Part shown: in pieces, positions 23,445 through 33,830 of the stretch | How the letters are laid out: each line of letters starts with the position of its first letter | Position numbering within the stretch: the stretch's first letter is position 1 | From: Brachycybe producta | Taxonomy: Eukaryota > Arthropoda > Diplopoda > Playtdesmida > Andrognathidae | Length of the DNA stretch: 64,000 bases | Assembly (NCBI GenBank): GCA_036925085.1 | Contig: JAUPFP010000064.1 | Span: 283,330-347,329 of the forward strand | Direction: 5' to 3' | Notes under the pieces: model-generated | What the model was told of the DNA's origin: nothing | The model's input: only the letters and a program-made list of their open reading frames with translations | Databases searched by the model: none | Made by a program: the position numbers and the translations under genes

Positions 23445-23715
23445 ATTATTAAGTACTCGCTTTTATTTAATTTCCATAATTTGTTTGTTTTGTCCACTGC
23501 CACCTTCTGAAATTTTTGAAAGAAATTCACACCGCACGGGGATTGAGACCCCATGACCCAACAATTTCCATGGGCAATGAGGGGATAAGATCTTTTTTTT
23601 TACCCTTTTTTTTTACTCTCTTTTAATTTAATTTCATAATTTATTTGAAAATTAATTCACACGGTATGTTAATCGAACCCATGACCAACACTTACCATAG
23701 TTGAGATCTTGTTTT
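23445..23715 (-). repeat. Two-copy tandem duplicate with tRNA-like B-box strings (possible SINE)
   Basis: Two related units (about 23445-23600 and 23610-23715) share CTTTTATTTAATTTCC/TTTTAATTTAATTTC, AAATTCACACCG/AATTCACACGG and ATGACC near their ends. Read on the minus strand they contain GGTCATGGGTTCGATTAAC and GGTCATGGGGTCTCAATCC, which resemble a tRNA B box (GGTTCGANNCC). No A box is clear, so SINE origin is only a possibility. Confidence 0.35.
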
Positions 23716-23759
23716 GTTTTACTTTTTAGACTTTTTTTTAGACCTTATTCTCATTCGAT

Positions 23760-24560
23760 ATTTGTGTGACGAATTTAGGATTCATCGTTTTAATGCATCC
23801 TGTAATAAAGAATGTTTTATCGAAGGTTCTCACCTCATGCTTGGGGGTGGCTGGGAGGTCATCACGACAATACCTCCCTGCCCACCAAGATGAGAAGAAT
23901 AGGCAAGAGACCTGCATCGGTGATTTTAATAGGACGTATCCTAGAGAAATCGATGATGCAGAACTCTTGGTCTGTGAGAATCTTTAGAAAGTTTGTAAGA
24001 AGGATTTACGAATATCCTTCTTAATTGTCATATTTATTTCATCTTATAGATGTTCTATTGTATATTTTTATATAGTTATTTCAAGGTCCTGGTTGTGTCC
24101 AAGGAACTTGGACAGACCTGGCGCCTTTGTTATTTTGGATCACATGTATTGTATTATTTGGTATAAATACAGGACCACATGGATTGAGAAGACAGACTGA
24201 TGATTGCCACAAATAAGGAATCACCTAGATCTTGCTCGCTTCTCAATCCAGGGCAAGTTGCTGTCTTTGTAAATAAAGAGACATTATCTAAACTATCAAA
24301 TCCATGTGTGGACTCTGTTATTTTTGGGACATGGGACTTGAGATTGCAGCCACCACTCAGCCAATCATTCGACCGACAGAGGAAGTCTCCAGCAGCCATG
24401 TGTAAGCAGATTCGACAATGCTATTTTCTACCTCTGGACTCCTGAGGTACCGACCCTTGTGTCCCTGGTGTTCAAGTATACAACACAGGAGCCAATAGAC
24501 CGAAAGACTTGAGCATCAACGTTCAATCAACACTTTCAAATGGCTACCAGAGATCTCTGT
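23760..24560 (+). mobile_element. Possible fossil LTR-retroelement fragment (LTR-like)
   Basis: Within moderately GC-richer sequence, TATAAATA at 24162 is followed 110 bases later by AATAAA at 24272, then by a GT-rich string. This order is usual for the promoter and polyadenylation signals of an LTR. No matching second LTR and no recognisable gag or pol is present, so it would be a broken remnant or solo LTR. Family and age cannot be given. Ends are uncertain. Confidence 0.3.
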
Positions 24561-24579
24561 GGGCCGTGAGAAAACGGGA

Positions 24580-24890
24580 ATGTTACATTTGTGTTTGTGT
24601 GTTTGTTGTTTGTGTTGTGATGGTGTGCGTGTGTTTTCTATTTCTGTGTGTTGAACGACAACGTGTTTGTACTCTTGTTTTAGTTTTGCTCGTTCATTGT
24701 GTGTATGTTTTTTTCAATCTGTATTGGAACACAAGTGTGTTTTTAAATCTTTGGGTGTGACTGCATATGTACATGCAGTATGTGTATTTTGTATAATTAA
24801 GTGCAATTCCATGTGTGTTCACTGTTCTCTCTCTTCTTCGTGTGTCTCGATCGTCTCTCTTATATTTTGTCATTAGTTGTTCCGTTGGTT
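24580..24890. repeat. Degenerate TGTGTGTTT-rich tract
   Basis: The composition is the same as in the tract at 23086, with TGTTTGTGTGTTTGTTG and CATGTGTGTTCACTG words. It lies just downstream of the LTR-like segment. Confidence 0.55.
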
Positions 24891-25801
24891 TTAATTGTAC
24901 TTTCCACTTGACAATCACTCAAAAAGGCAAAACCCATTTTGATTCTTTTTTTTTTCTCTCTCTTTATTTTGTGCATTTGCTTTGTTTTTGAGTCCTCTTA
25001 ATTAATGACAATGAATTTGAGGACGCATTTTTTTTGTTGAAAGATTTAGCGTCTCAGTGCACCATTTGATAGACGTATAAATACCATTCATCTTTTTTTT
25101 CCTTCAGTGTTCTCTCGCTCTATATATATTTTAAACTATATTTTCTCTACAAATTTTCAATTGTATAAATTTCTATATTAAGTTTGTGTTTGTCACTTTT
25201 TCTTTTTAATATTATTTTTTCTCACTCACTCACTTTTGCTCTTGTCTTAAAAATGAGCTGTAAGAAGCAATTGTGCCAAATGTGTGTTCATAAATGATCT
25301 CATTTGCATGCGTGATGGAAGCAATGTTCAACTTGGTACATTTATTTCTTCTGAACTTTTATAATGAGTTAATATATTATTTTTTTTTTCTAGATAGAGA
25401 GAGAGAGAGAAAGAGTAAGAAATAAGTAGAGATTTAAACATTCTTCTTACCCAAACCTCCCTCCCCATCATCCAATCTCCTCTCATGATTCTTTATATGA
25501 ATAAAAATGTTGCATACACTATTTATTATGCAAAAATATGAAGTGAAAACTTCTCCCTTTCTCTTTTATTTCTTTTGTCTATATATAGGCTACATTATAC
25601 TATGAACGAGCTCGCACATACTGAATATGCATCTTTTTCACTTTTTTTTTGTGTGTTTGTTGTACATTAATTATGCCCTGTGTCGATGCTAAGACATGCG
25701 AATTTAGTGAAGGGCTTCCAAGTTCTTGTGTGTGTTACTTATTTTTTAATCCATCTTTCTTGTGTATGTGTTTTTCTTGCTTTTCTTGCGAGATTACAAA
25801 T
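24891..25801. other. AT-rich non-coding stretch
   Basis: No gene is seen. A short GA tract lies at about 25394-25412 and T-rich runs are frequent. Confidence 0.5.
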
Positions 25802-25932
25802 CAGTGGTTCTCAAACTTTTTTTTTCTGGTTCACGGCACAGTTTTCTGAAGCGGATGGCAACATGGTGCAATTTACACACAACAAAACCAGTTGTAGCAA
25901 CTGCAATTTTTTATTTGTTGCTAGCAACTCTT

Positions 25933-26170
25933 AATACCTAGTAGAGACTTGATAATTTAAGTGCATTTAAATAATAAACGTTTATTCAGTTAATTAATCT
26001 GAAAATATTGAGTTAATTAACTTAAATATAATATGTAAACTATTGACAAAGTATTGATTTAGTATTTCAATTTAAAATATTAATGAAAAATGATTTTTAT
26101 TTGGTGTTCATGTCCTTAACTGGATTACGTATCATTCACCTAAACACATTTAATTTGAATTCATTCGCAA
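25933..26170 (-). repeat. Family F AT-rich repeat, copy 1 (inverted)
   Basis: Read on the minus strand it has TGAATTCAAATTAAATGTGT, CCAGTTAAGGACATGAAC and ATATTTAAGTTAATTAACTC. These match the + strand at 31675-31990 with few differences, and the start matches 30369. It lies just inside the left end of the hAT element, which suggests the other two loci are pieces of related hAT copies. Confidence 0.8.
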
Positions 26171-26199
26171 ATTACGGAACCAAATGAACGAGCGACCAA

Positions 26200-26412
26200 A
26201 AGAAGAAAGTGGTTTATGGCACACAATGGTTGCTTGTTGCCTCTGCTCACCATACTGAGCAGAGGCAGCATCCACTTACTACTGTTGCCAACTACTAATT
26301 TGGTGCCTGCAAATTCAGTGTTGGTGCTAGGGTAATGTCACCAGCAACAGTTGCTGGAGACTGTTGCTGATTGCAAGCTTGCATTGTTGCCTAATTTGCG
26401 CCTGGCCTTATA
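26200..26412 (-). mobile_element. Family E AGC-rich repeat, copy 2
   Basis: Read on the minus strand it begins TAAGGCCAGGCGCAAATTAG and is followed by GCAACA words. This matches the left edge at 7798. It contains CTGAGCAGAGGCAGC and CAGCAACAGTTGCTGG palindromes. Confidence 0.45.
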
Positions 26413-26520
26413 ACACAAGGAGCAAACATGTTTCTGGCAATTATTGAATGCAACAGAAAATAAAACAGTGAGTGTTGTCGTTTGTGTGAAGAAGAGATCA
26501 ACGTGGTGATGACCGTTGTT

Positions 26521-26530
26521 TCCCCCCCCC
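26521..26530 (-). repeat. C-rich homopolymer run
   Basis: About ten C within the composite hAT element. Confidence 0.8.
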
Positions 26531-26759
26531 TTTAGTTGTAGTCACGTGATTTTAAAACAAGTTGTTCACTGATAATTACACGAAACAATTGCTTGAAAAT
26601 AGAACCAGGTTCTGTTCGAATATTCCACTGCTTCTGTGCGTTGTGAGCCACAATTTTTCTGTGTGTTGGTAGAAAAAAATAGGATATGACAAATTTCAAC
26701 ATACACGGAACAATAGAGCAACAAACCCGTGTTGCTCCAAAATCGGTTGAAAGTTGAAT

Positions 26760-26922
26760 TGTGTGTCATCTCCTTTAGGTTTTTGGTCAATTTCGACTGC
26801 AAAATGAAGTGGCGTTGTCGTTTGTGTGCCAAGGTCTGGCTTTTTTCATAGCCACCAGCCACCTGCGACAACATTTTGCAGTCGAAATCGACCACCAAAA
26901 GTAGTCTTGTGTGCCATGCCTC
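26760..26922. mobile_element. Family C MITE nested in the hAT element
   Basis: The left arm GGTCAATTTCGACTGCAAAA and the right arm TTTTGCAGTCGAAATCGACC are inverted, with GTGTGTCAT and its counterpart GTGCCATGCC outside them. It shares the core of the element at 3758. It appears to have inserted into the hAT copy. Confidence 0.7.
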
Positions 26923-27204
26923 TTAAGTCGTGCGAAACCGCTGCATGGTGAATATTTAAAGCCGGCTACAGACTTGTGCATTTTACCGTAAAGTAACCGC
27001 GTCGCGTACAAGTATGTTATAGTTGTGACGATAAGCTAGAATGTTTTGAGTTGAAGTTTCGACCCCTCAATCTTGTGCCTGGCACAACAGCATTGCATAG
27101 CATTCTTTCAGTTACGAACACACGAGAAGCTTTCAGCTTTATGTCAATGTAATATCTGTGTAACATTCAGTGCATGCGTATCAATTTTGATGAACACTAT
27201 TGGC

Positions 27205-27470
27205 GGTCCTAGCGAAATTCGTAGCACACCTGGTGAAACTTAGCGCACACACCTAGCGAAATTTACGGCACACTTAACGCAACTCCTGGCACATTTAGCA
27301 AAACTCGCAGCACAATTGAATAAACTCTCGGCACACTTAGCGAAACTAGTGACACGCCTAGCGTAACTGGTGCCACACCTAGCTAAATTCGTAGCACACC
27401 TAGCGAAATTCGTGGCACACAATTGGCGCAACTCCCGGCACATCTTGCTAGACTCGTGGCACATTCTTTG
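27205..27470. repeat. 21-bp minisatellite, about 12 copies, at a hAT end
   Basis: The unit CTAGCGAAATTCGTAGCACA plus one C repeats about 12 times with substitutions. The last unit, TCGTGGCACATTC, merges into the terminal repeat TTTGAGAACCACTG. Because 21 is a multiple of three, the minus strand stays open for about 74 codons as a heptad such as CATNFAR. Subterminal repeats of this kind are usually transposase-binding sites in hAT elements. Confidence 0.88.
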
Positions 27471-27480
27471 AGAACCACTG

Positions 27481-28529
27481 CTTATATAATGTCTTTTTCT
27501 CCTCTCGATTCTATGATAAATTACTCCTTTTCAATGAGTCGTCTTCTACTTTTCTTAATTGAATACTATGGCAAAGGTTTTCGTTTACATTATTATTCTT
27601 TTAGGTAGTATTAACTACTAAAGCGGTTTACTCTCTGATAATGTTTCTTATATGCAAAATTTATTCAATTATTCATTTTTTGTTCATGCATTTGTGTGTA
27701 GAGAATTTATTTTATGGCTTAAAATTATTTTCTGAGATCAACTAACTGCATGAACTTATTTATGTAGGTTTTTGTTTTTATTTGTGGAGCAAACAACAAT
27801 TGCTTTTTTTTTGTTTGTAGTTTTAAATAAAAAAAATGACTGGTTAAAGGCTAGATAGAAATTTCTAGTTGACAAATGGTGACTTTTTGACAAATGTTTT
27901 AAAATGACTAATTTTCATTTTATTACTTAAAGCTTGGTTTCATAATGTGTAAACCGCCCTTTGAACTCCAGTTATTTCGTTTGAGGAGCAAAAACTGGGA
28001 TTGTAGTACACAAATGTATAATTGGCCTCCTGCGTTATGGTATGTCGCTGCGAATAAGCTAATAATGCTCATTATATTCTCATTTTTTAAATGTTATCAT
28101 TTTTAAGCTACGATTAATTACGACAATTATGTCTTAACTTTGATTAAATGACAATCATTTATGATTGCGAATTCTAAAATAATTTGAACTTTTAATTTGA
28201 ACTGATAAAAGTTGCATGATTTTTCGACATTTTATCTTGCCATCTTGTCACATTAAAAGAAAAGAGTTGAAGGACCAAAAAATGTTGACACTCTTTTCCA
28301 AAATGAACTTCTATAATTTGCTATTATCATAAATGTTCACCTCTTGTTTCATGTGTTTCATCAAGTCTTAAAACGTTTTTGCTTTCTGAACGTTTAAAGG
28401 GTCGTAAAGGTCTATTCTTAATGATTGCTAAGACATAGATAGTGCTAAACGTAAGATTTTTCGATTGTAAAAGTTTCATGTGAAAGTTAATGAGTTTAGC
28501 ACACTATACCTTTCAATTAAACATTATGA
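27481..28529. other. AT-rich non-coding stretch
   Basis: No gene or clear repeat is seen. Confidence 0.5.
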
Positions 28530-28745
28530 AGGTCTGGACATACATGTCCGGGCCGAGTCAAGGCCGGAGGTCAGCCGAGTGACGGTCGTCAGTCACCCGT
28601 TGAAGGAAATGGACCTATTAAATTCAATGGGTCTGTTCTCATAACAGCGTGCCGTGACAGGACAGTGCCCTGGCTCTCTTGGACAAGTGTGGTTTCCAGA
28701 TTACCGGGCCAAGACTGGACCAGAGGTAGACCGTTTTTTCGGCCC
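28530..28745. repeat. GC-rich transposon-like patch
   Basis: A sharp rise in G+C with ACATACATGTCCGGGCCGAG, AATGGACCTATTAAATTC and AATGGGTCTG. A central AATGG...CAATGGG palindrome inside a GC-rich block is common in MITEs. Clear terminal inverted repeats are not visible. Confidence 0.35.
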
Positions 28746-29028
28746 TGTCTCCTTCTGGTCACTTTGCTTCAGTGCATTTTTGTTTTTTAAGACCTCTGAA
28801 TTAGGAAGTGTTTTGGTTCCTTTTTGTTTTGTTATTTGAGAAGATTTTCTTTTTCGTTTAGAAGACGTAAAAAGTTAAAAGGACCCGCTTTCTTAATAAT
28901 AATTGTTTTCTTATATTTTCTTTATCCTAGGGTTTTTTTCTTTTCTTATTCACTTTTTATTTGGTCTTATTTTCTTTGACAACTCGTTTCTATGGCCTTA
29001 TAACGTATAAGACCCTCATTCTATGCTA

Positions 29029-29478
29029 TATATGTGGTAGAAATCTGAGCAGCCCAGAGATATCTGCAGCGACGGCAGCTTCCTCTAGAGCACACTGCGG
29101 CCGCAATCTCATCCGAGTATTCTGCAGCCAAGTCGCTTTATTATTGGAAACAATGGCGGTAAACGCCTTTAATCAGCGATTCAAGAAGGAAAGTGTTAGA
29201 AAGAAACGAAAGAAAGTTGGGATGGGGAGGGGGAAACACTTTTTTCTCTCTCTTTTGAAAGTAAATTAGGTTCGGTTCGGTTAGGTTTGGTTACTGTAAA
29301 ATGTGTTTTTTCTTTTCTCTTCCAAAATTTCTTTTGTTTCTTTCTAACACCTCCTTGTTAAAATAGGGGGAGAGACTGGCTGCAGAATACTCGGATGAGA
29401 TTGCGGCCGCAGCATGTTCTAGAGGAAGCTGCCGCCGCTGCAGATGACTCTGGGCTGCTCAGATTTCTGCCACATATA
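29029..29478. mobile_element. 450-bp CpG-rich long inverted-repeat (foldback) element
   Basis: Outer arms of about 105 bases (29029-29134 and 29374-29478) are inverted near-copies with about ten differences. They carry TATATGTGG, AATCTGAGCAGCCCAGAG, GCGGCCGCAATCTCATCC and GAGTATTCTGCAGCC. A second inner pair, GTGTTAGAAAGAAACGAAAG against its inverse near 29325-29360, extends the palindrome. The loop contains TTCGGTTCGGTTAGGTTTGG. The arms hold far more CpG than the surroundings. No target duplication is evident. Confidence 0.85.
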
Positions 29479-30368
29479 CACGGAAAGAAAAATGAAAGAG
29501 AGGGAGGGCGGGAGGCCTTGTATATATTGGTATATTATGTGAGAAATTATATGTTGGTTCCCTATGTTTTTACTATGTGGGTGTTGTTGTTGGCAATCTG
29601 GTGTCAAAAGAAAAAGGAAAGTTTGGCTTCTATTTTTTTTTTCGGCTTTTACAAAACAGGAAGGTGATAAATGCCATTTGTAAATTACTTGACACGTCGC
29701 TCTAGAATTTTAGCTGAAAAAAAAAAACTTCTTTCATATTTGGTTCTATGTTTTGGAGCTTAAATAACATAAAAATTTATAAGAGAATTTAGAGAAAAAC
29801 GAAGAAGAAAAAAATCAGCACATATTTCTCTCTGTTGGAATTTTTAATTAAAACAGTTGGTTCTTTTTTTTTTTGTTTGCCCCTTTTCTGAAAATGTCTT
29901 GTATTGTATTTTTTTTTTTACTAGACATTTGTTGCTTAAAGGTTATAGTTGACCCGCATTTTGTTGTCAGTTTCTCTAGGGCTTCTATGGCTTGATATTT
30001 TTTTCCTGCTTTTTATGGTCAGCAAAAAGGCTATTGTTCGAAGTTTGTTTTTTATACAAGTTGAAAGATTGAAGCTGTGGTCACAGTACTCAACAAATTG
30101 TTGTAACAGTTATGTAACATCACACATCACTTGAAACGTGTTTGTCTGTGTTGTCGGGAATAGAACGAAGTTCAGTTTTTTTTTACAAGATTTTATTTAA
30201 GTTGACATGCCCGTTGTTCGTTTGCATGGACACTTCTATTTTTCCTATTTTAACCAACTTCCCCATAACCTAAGCGGAAATTTTGTACAGTGCAGCCTCT
30301 ACTAGTACGACCTGTTAATCTGTCAAATTTTGACAGATCCTCGAATGACCTGTCCAGAATCTGCCGTA
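29479..30368. other. AT-rich non-coding stretch
   Basis: No gene or repeat structure is seen. Confidence 0.5.
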
Positions 30369-30477
30369 ATACCTTGTATACACACATGAATTAAATGAAT
30401 TCAAATTAAATGTGTTTAGGTGAATTATACGGAATCCAGTTAAAGACATAACTCAAATAAAAATTAACTTTAAGCAA
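30369..30477 (+). repeat. Family F repeat, partial copy 2
   Basis: ACCTTGTATACACACATG, ATGAATTCAAATTAAATGTG and AATCCAGTTAAAGACATAA match the beginning of the copy at 31675. It stops after about 110 bases at AAATTAACTTTAA. Confidence 0.75.
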
Positions 30478-30556
30478 ACACACGTGAGGGGGGTGTGGGA
30501 GAGGGGAGAAGGAAACGTCCTTCATTGAGTGACCTTCAGAATTTGAATAAAATAGT

Positions 30557-30640
30557 TAAACTAGAATGTCCCGTCATACATCACGGGACACGGGTTACCC
30601 ACGTCAGGTATGACGGGTTACCCCACTAGTTTAATTATAA
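30557..30640. mobile_element. Small palindromic MITE, about 84 bp
   Basis: TTAAACTAGAATGTCCCGTC and its inverted partner GACGGGTTACCCCACTAGTT frame ATCACGGGACACGGGTTACC. The CTAG-type ends and GTCCCGTCA core resemble very short MITEs. No duplicate is seen nearby. Confidence 0.55.
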
Positions 30641-31209
30641 AAGGTTACAATTCTTAAGTGTTGGTTTGGCTAAAATGAGAATGCTATGTTTCGTATTACA
30701 TGTACAGTATATATGCTAGTAGACAATAAATTCTTACTGGTATTCATTTTAAAGTGCGTTTTATTTCTTCTCAAATTATATTCTGCTGGTCAGAAGAAGA
30801 AAAAAAATGATTTAAAAGGTTTATTATGTTTTTATATAGGGGTCATCTTTTTGTCTTTTTATTACTGTGGACCGAAAAAGGTTCTTAAGATGCGTATAAA
30901 TAATGTTTGTTGCTGTAAGAGAGTGAGACGGAAAGGTGTTTATGCATTTGGGAATTAGGAAAAAAAAATGTTTCCTTATTCTTTGATCCCTGTGATCTTC
31001 GTATTTATAAACAACACGAAAGACATCTTTTAATCTGTCTCTCCTTTTTTCTTTCTTCATTCAATGCAATTACCAAATCTGTAATTATTAATCCCATTGT
31101 TTTCACGCTCTGAATCTTAGATTATGTTTTCCGGGAAGCTTTTTTTTTCCTATTTCTTGTAATAATTCTTGACTGGTTGCAAAAAAAAAAAAAAGTGGAC
31201 GGACAAATA

Positions 31210-31277
31210 AGTCCCCTTATAAGTAGGCAATCACTGCAAACACCACGTTTGCAGTGAATGCCTGTTTACAAGGGGCT
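31210..31277. mobile_element. Family D hairpin MITE, complete 68-bp palindrome
   Basis: The left arm (31210-31241) holds AGTCCCCTTATAAGTAGGC then AATCACTGCAAAC. The right arm (31247-31277) is its inverse, with a 5-base loop. Single arms of this element occur at 3105, 21172 and 52182. Confidence 0.8.
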
Positions 31278-31674
31278 GGCTTGTATATTTTTCATCAACA
31301 TTCATTTTATACATAAAAAAAAGGCTTTTTCATCAAAGGTTGTGAAATGTTATTCTTAAAGGTTCATGTTGAAGTTCAAGTGTTAAGACTCAAAATTCAA
31401 GGAGACTTGGCGCTTGAGCTCCAACTTTAGTCTTCTGAGCAGGGTTTTAAGATTCGGTAAAATGTTGTCTTTATTTTGTAATAAGACTGTTCTAAGCCTA
31501 CAAGTTTTTTTAAGCTTCGTATTCGTAATGACTGCTAATTCAAAATATAGTGTGCTAAACTCATGGCTAGTGCTAAACTTATGAACTTTAATATTCTTAA
31601 TTTGGTTAGCAGATGAATAAAAGAAGCATTAGGATATGCTAAACCTAATTATCATAAGTTCATAACTCATGTTA

Positions 31675-31990
31675 TACCTTGTACACACATATAAGTTAGA
31701 TGAATTCAAATTAAATGTGTTTAGGTGAATTTTACGGAGTCCAGTTAAGGACATAAACCCAAATAAAAATTGACTTTAATTATTAATATTTTAAATTGAA
31801 ATACTAAATCAATATTTTTTTGTCAATAGTTTCTATATTATATTTAAGTATTAACTCAATTATTTTGAGATTATTAACTGAATAAATTGAACTCGATGAT
31901 ATATTGTTTGTTTGCTGTTCACAGAGGGCTCTGTAGAACACGTTTATTATTTAAATGCATTTAAATTATCAGGTGTGTACTAGGTAATTA
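31675..31990 (+). repeat. Family F repeat, copy 3 with an internal 55-bp difference
   Basis: The sequence aligns with the inverse of 25933-26170 almost throughout. Between GAATAAA and CGTTTATTATTT it has about 55 additional bases, including ACAGAGGGCTCTGT, which copy 1 lacks. It begins with ACCTTGTACACACATA, shared with the partial copy at 30369. Confidence 0.8.
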
Positions 31991-32029
31991 GGCACGAAAA
32001 TAAACGTTTGGTTTCTTAGTATCTCTTCA

Positions 32030-32115
32030 AGACATGAAATGTAAGGTGAGCCACTTCTAAGCTAACCACTTGCGTAGCTGAGCTGCGCCAGTGCTCCATC
32101 TCTAAGCACCCATTT
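32030..32115 (-). repeat. tRNA A-box-like string (possible SINE fragment)
   Basis: Read on the minus strand, GAGCACTGGCGCAGCTCAG is followed by CTACGCAAGTGGTTAG, which resembles the A-box region of a tRNA-derived SINE head. No B box follows, so this is weak. Confidence 0.2.
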
Positions 32116-32221
32116 AAGATATCACAATAATGGCTAAGACACAAGTTCGAGTAGGCGTGGCACTTTGCATAATCAAACTGGGTTTTTTGAACTTTTTTTT
32201 TTCTATAGTCGAACTCTGATA

Positions 32222-32332
32222 TAGACACTTGCCCTAAAGGGAGATTTGCTCTAAAATCACTTTTTATTCCTCGCTTTTCATACAGTTTAGGTTTTTTTTG
32301 GTGGAACAAGTGTCTTTAGGGCAAATGTCACA
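32222..32332. repeat. TTTGCCCTAAAG repeat (family G), inverted pair
   Basis: TAGACACTTGCCCTAAAGGG on the left and the inverse of GTGTGACATTTGCCC with CTAAAGACACTTG on the right face each other. The same words form an array at 46957. Confidence 0.6.
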
Positions 32333-33374
32333 CATCCATTCGAACTGTGCTGATGGTGTTTCATGTAGAAGTTTTAAGTGCCAAGTTACTCTTTTTTTTT
32401 TAAAAAAAAAGAAACTTGTGCCATGGTTTTTTTTGGTGAATTTTGGCCTAAGAATCAATCTATCGACAACCGAATAATAGATGTTGTTAGGTTTTTCTCT
32501 TTATTACTAAATGAAGTCATCGATTGTGATGAATAGAGCGACTAAACAAAAAAAAAGTGTTTCTTGATCAATGATCACTTGTTTTGTTTTCTTGAGCTCC
32601 ACTTTTGATGAAGTGTTGTATTTACAATTTGGTTGTTTACTGTGTGAATACAGTAGGATTTTATTAGAAGAAACTTTTAAAAGAAAAAAAAAAGGGTGAG
32701 CTTTTTTTTTCTTCTTGTCACATCTTTAGGGGGTTTTAGATGCATTAGTTTCAGAGGTCGTTGTTGTTCAGAGGAGGGGTTTTTTGAGAAAAAAAAGCTT
32801 TTCGATTAAGGCGTGAAGAGTGCGGAGAGAGAGAGAGAGAGAGGAAGGAAGGAGGAGGGATGGAGGTTGTGGAGAGAGAGGGGTGCACAGCTTGACTTTA
32901 ATCACCTTACACTCGTGAAAAATTGATCAGAAATCGATAGCATTTTTTTTTTCGTTCTTGTGGACGACCTCACGTCTTATTTTTCTCTTTCCTTCTTTCT
33001 TTCTTTTTTTTTTTTCTCAGTTAACGAATCGTTGTGTTTTTGAACATTTCTATCAACGAGAACTTATAGATCTGTGTGTAGGTCCTATTTGTTCTCATGT
33101 ATGGTGTATACACACAGTTAGCCTAAGCTGGTTACTTGTTTCCTTTTTGATATAAATTTTATATATAGATGTGTAGCTATATTGGACATGACAGGCTGTT
33201 GCCAACATAAACTCAAACACGTACACCAGTCCAGTTCAGTCCAGTCTCCGGCGCTCCACGCACACACCCACACTCACGCCCACAAACAGACAAACATAAA
33301 CAGGCAAAAAAAAAGACACGAATGACACAGAGCCATAGGTATTCCATGTGCAGAGCCTCTAATTTGGACAGAAG
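32333..33374. other. AT-rich non-coding stretch with purine and CA patches
   Basis: No gene is seen. A GA-rich patch lies at about 32825-32885 and a CA-rich patch at 33255-33300. A strong pyrimidine tract ends in CTCAG at 33020, followed by about 45 open codons but no clear donor. Confidence 0.4.
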
Positions 33375-33580
33375 ACAGGCAGTTAGAAATCGGAGAGAAC
33401 TTCAGTTGGCTCCGCCCTTGTTATGACGACTGGCAACTTCTAATTTGCTGGTTATGTAGTCTGACGTCACATGCTCCGCCCTATTCAACGTCGAACCACA
33501 CTACAAACCAATTAGAAGTTGCCGGTCGTCATAACAAGGGCGGAGCCAACTGAAGTTCTCCCCGATTTCTAACTGCCTGT
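33375..33580. mobile_element. 206-bp Mutator-like MITE with 9-bp target duplication
   Basis: The element begins ACAGGCAGTTAGAAATCGG and ends with the inverse CTAACTGCCTGT. The terminal inverted repeats are about 71 bases with only two mismatches and contain GGCTCCGCCCTTGTTATGAC. The identical nonamer GGACAGAAG flanks both sides (33366-33374 and 33581-33589). Long inverted repeats with 9-bp duplications are characteristic of the Mutator superfamily. The near-identity of the arms suggests recent insertion. Confidence 0.9.
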
Positions 33581-33693
33581 GGACAGAAGTGAAATTCGAG
33601 TCGGCTATTACCTGAGACACCTGACACACTCACACATGTAGCAAATAGAGATGACACCGATGAATCACAGGAGTCATACTAAATGTATACAGT

Positions 33694-33830
33694 CAGTGTC
33701 GTAGTTAGGATATGGTTGCGCCTCCTCCTCTACCGTCCCTGCTGCTTAAAACGTTACGCCCCCTCTGAACCTCCAAACTGCGCCCCCCCCTCCGCAGTTG
33801 CGGGGCCGCGGGTCTCTAGCTACGCCCTTC
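33694..33830. mobile_element. 137-bp MITE with GCGTAGCTA-type ends and 8-bp target duplication
   Basis: The left end CAGTGTCGTAGTTAGGA pairs with the right end CTCTAGCTACGCCCTTC. TATACAGT flanks both sides (33686-33693 and 33831-33838). The interior is C-rich with a C9 run and the GCGGGGCCGCGG string. GGCGTAGCTAGG ends are widespread in animal MITEs. Superfamily is not certain (hAT or Zisupton-like from the 8-bp duplication). Confidence 0.75.

Larger units (their letters stand above)
25802..27480. mobile_element. Composite 1.7-kb hAT element with nested repeats
   Basis: The left end CAGTGGTTCTCAAACTTTTT and the right end ATTCTTTGAGAACCACTG form the inverted repeat typical of hAT elements, close to the ends at 18196 and 37840. 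Inside, in order, are an AT-rich core (family F), an AGC-rich segment (family E), a family C MITE and a 21-bp minisatellite running into the right end. I see no transposase. The flanking bases do not give a clear 8-bp duplication, so the pairing of the two ends rests on their sequence alone. Confidence 0.65.

Noticed and set aside
27240-27464. Cys-Ala-rich minus-strand frame as a gene
   Set aside because: It is fully explained by a 21-bp minisatellite at a hAT end; it is kept only as a curiosity in the findings.
32985-33155. Possible exon after TTTTTTTTCTCAG at 33020
   Set aside because: About 45 codons are open but no GTRAGT donor is found and the peptide is unrecognised.
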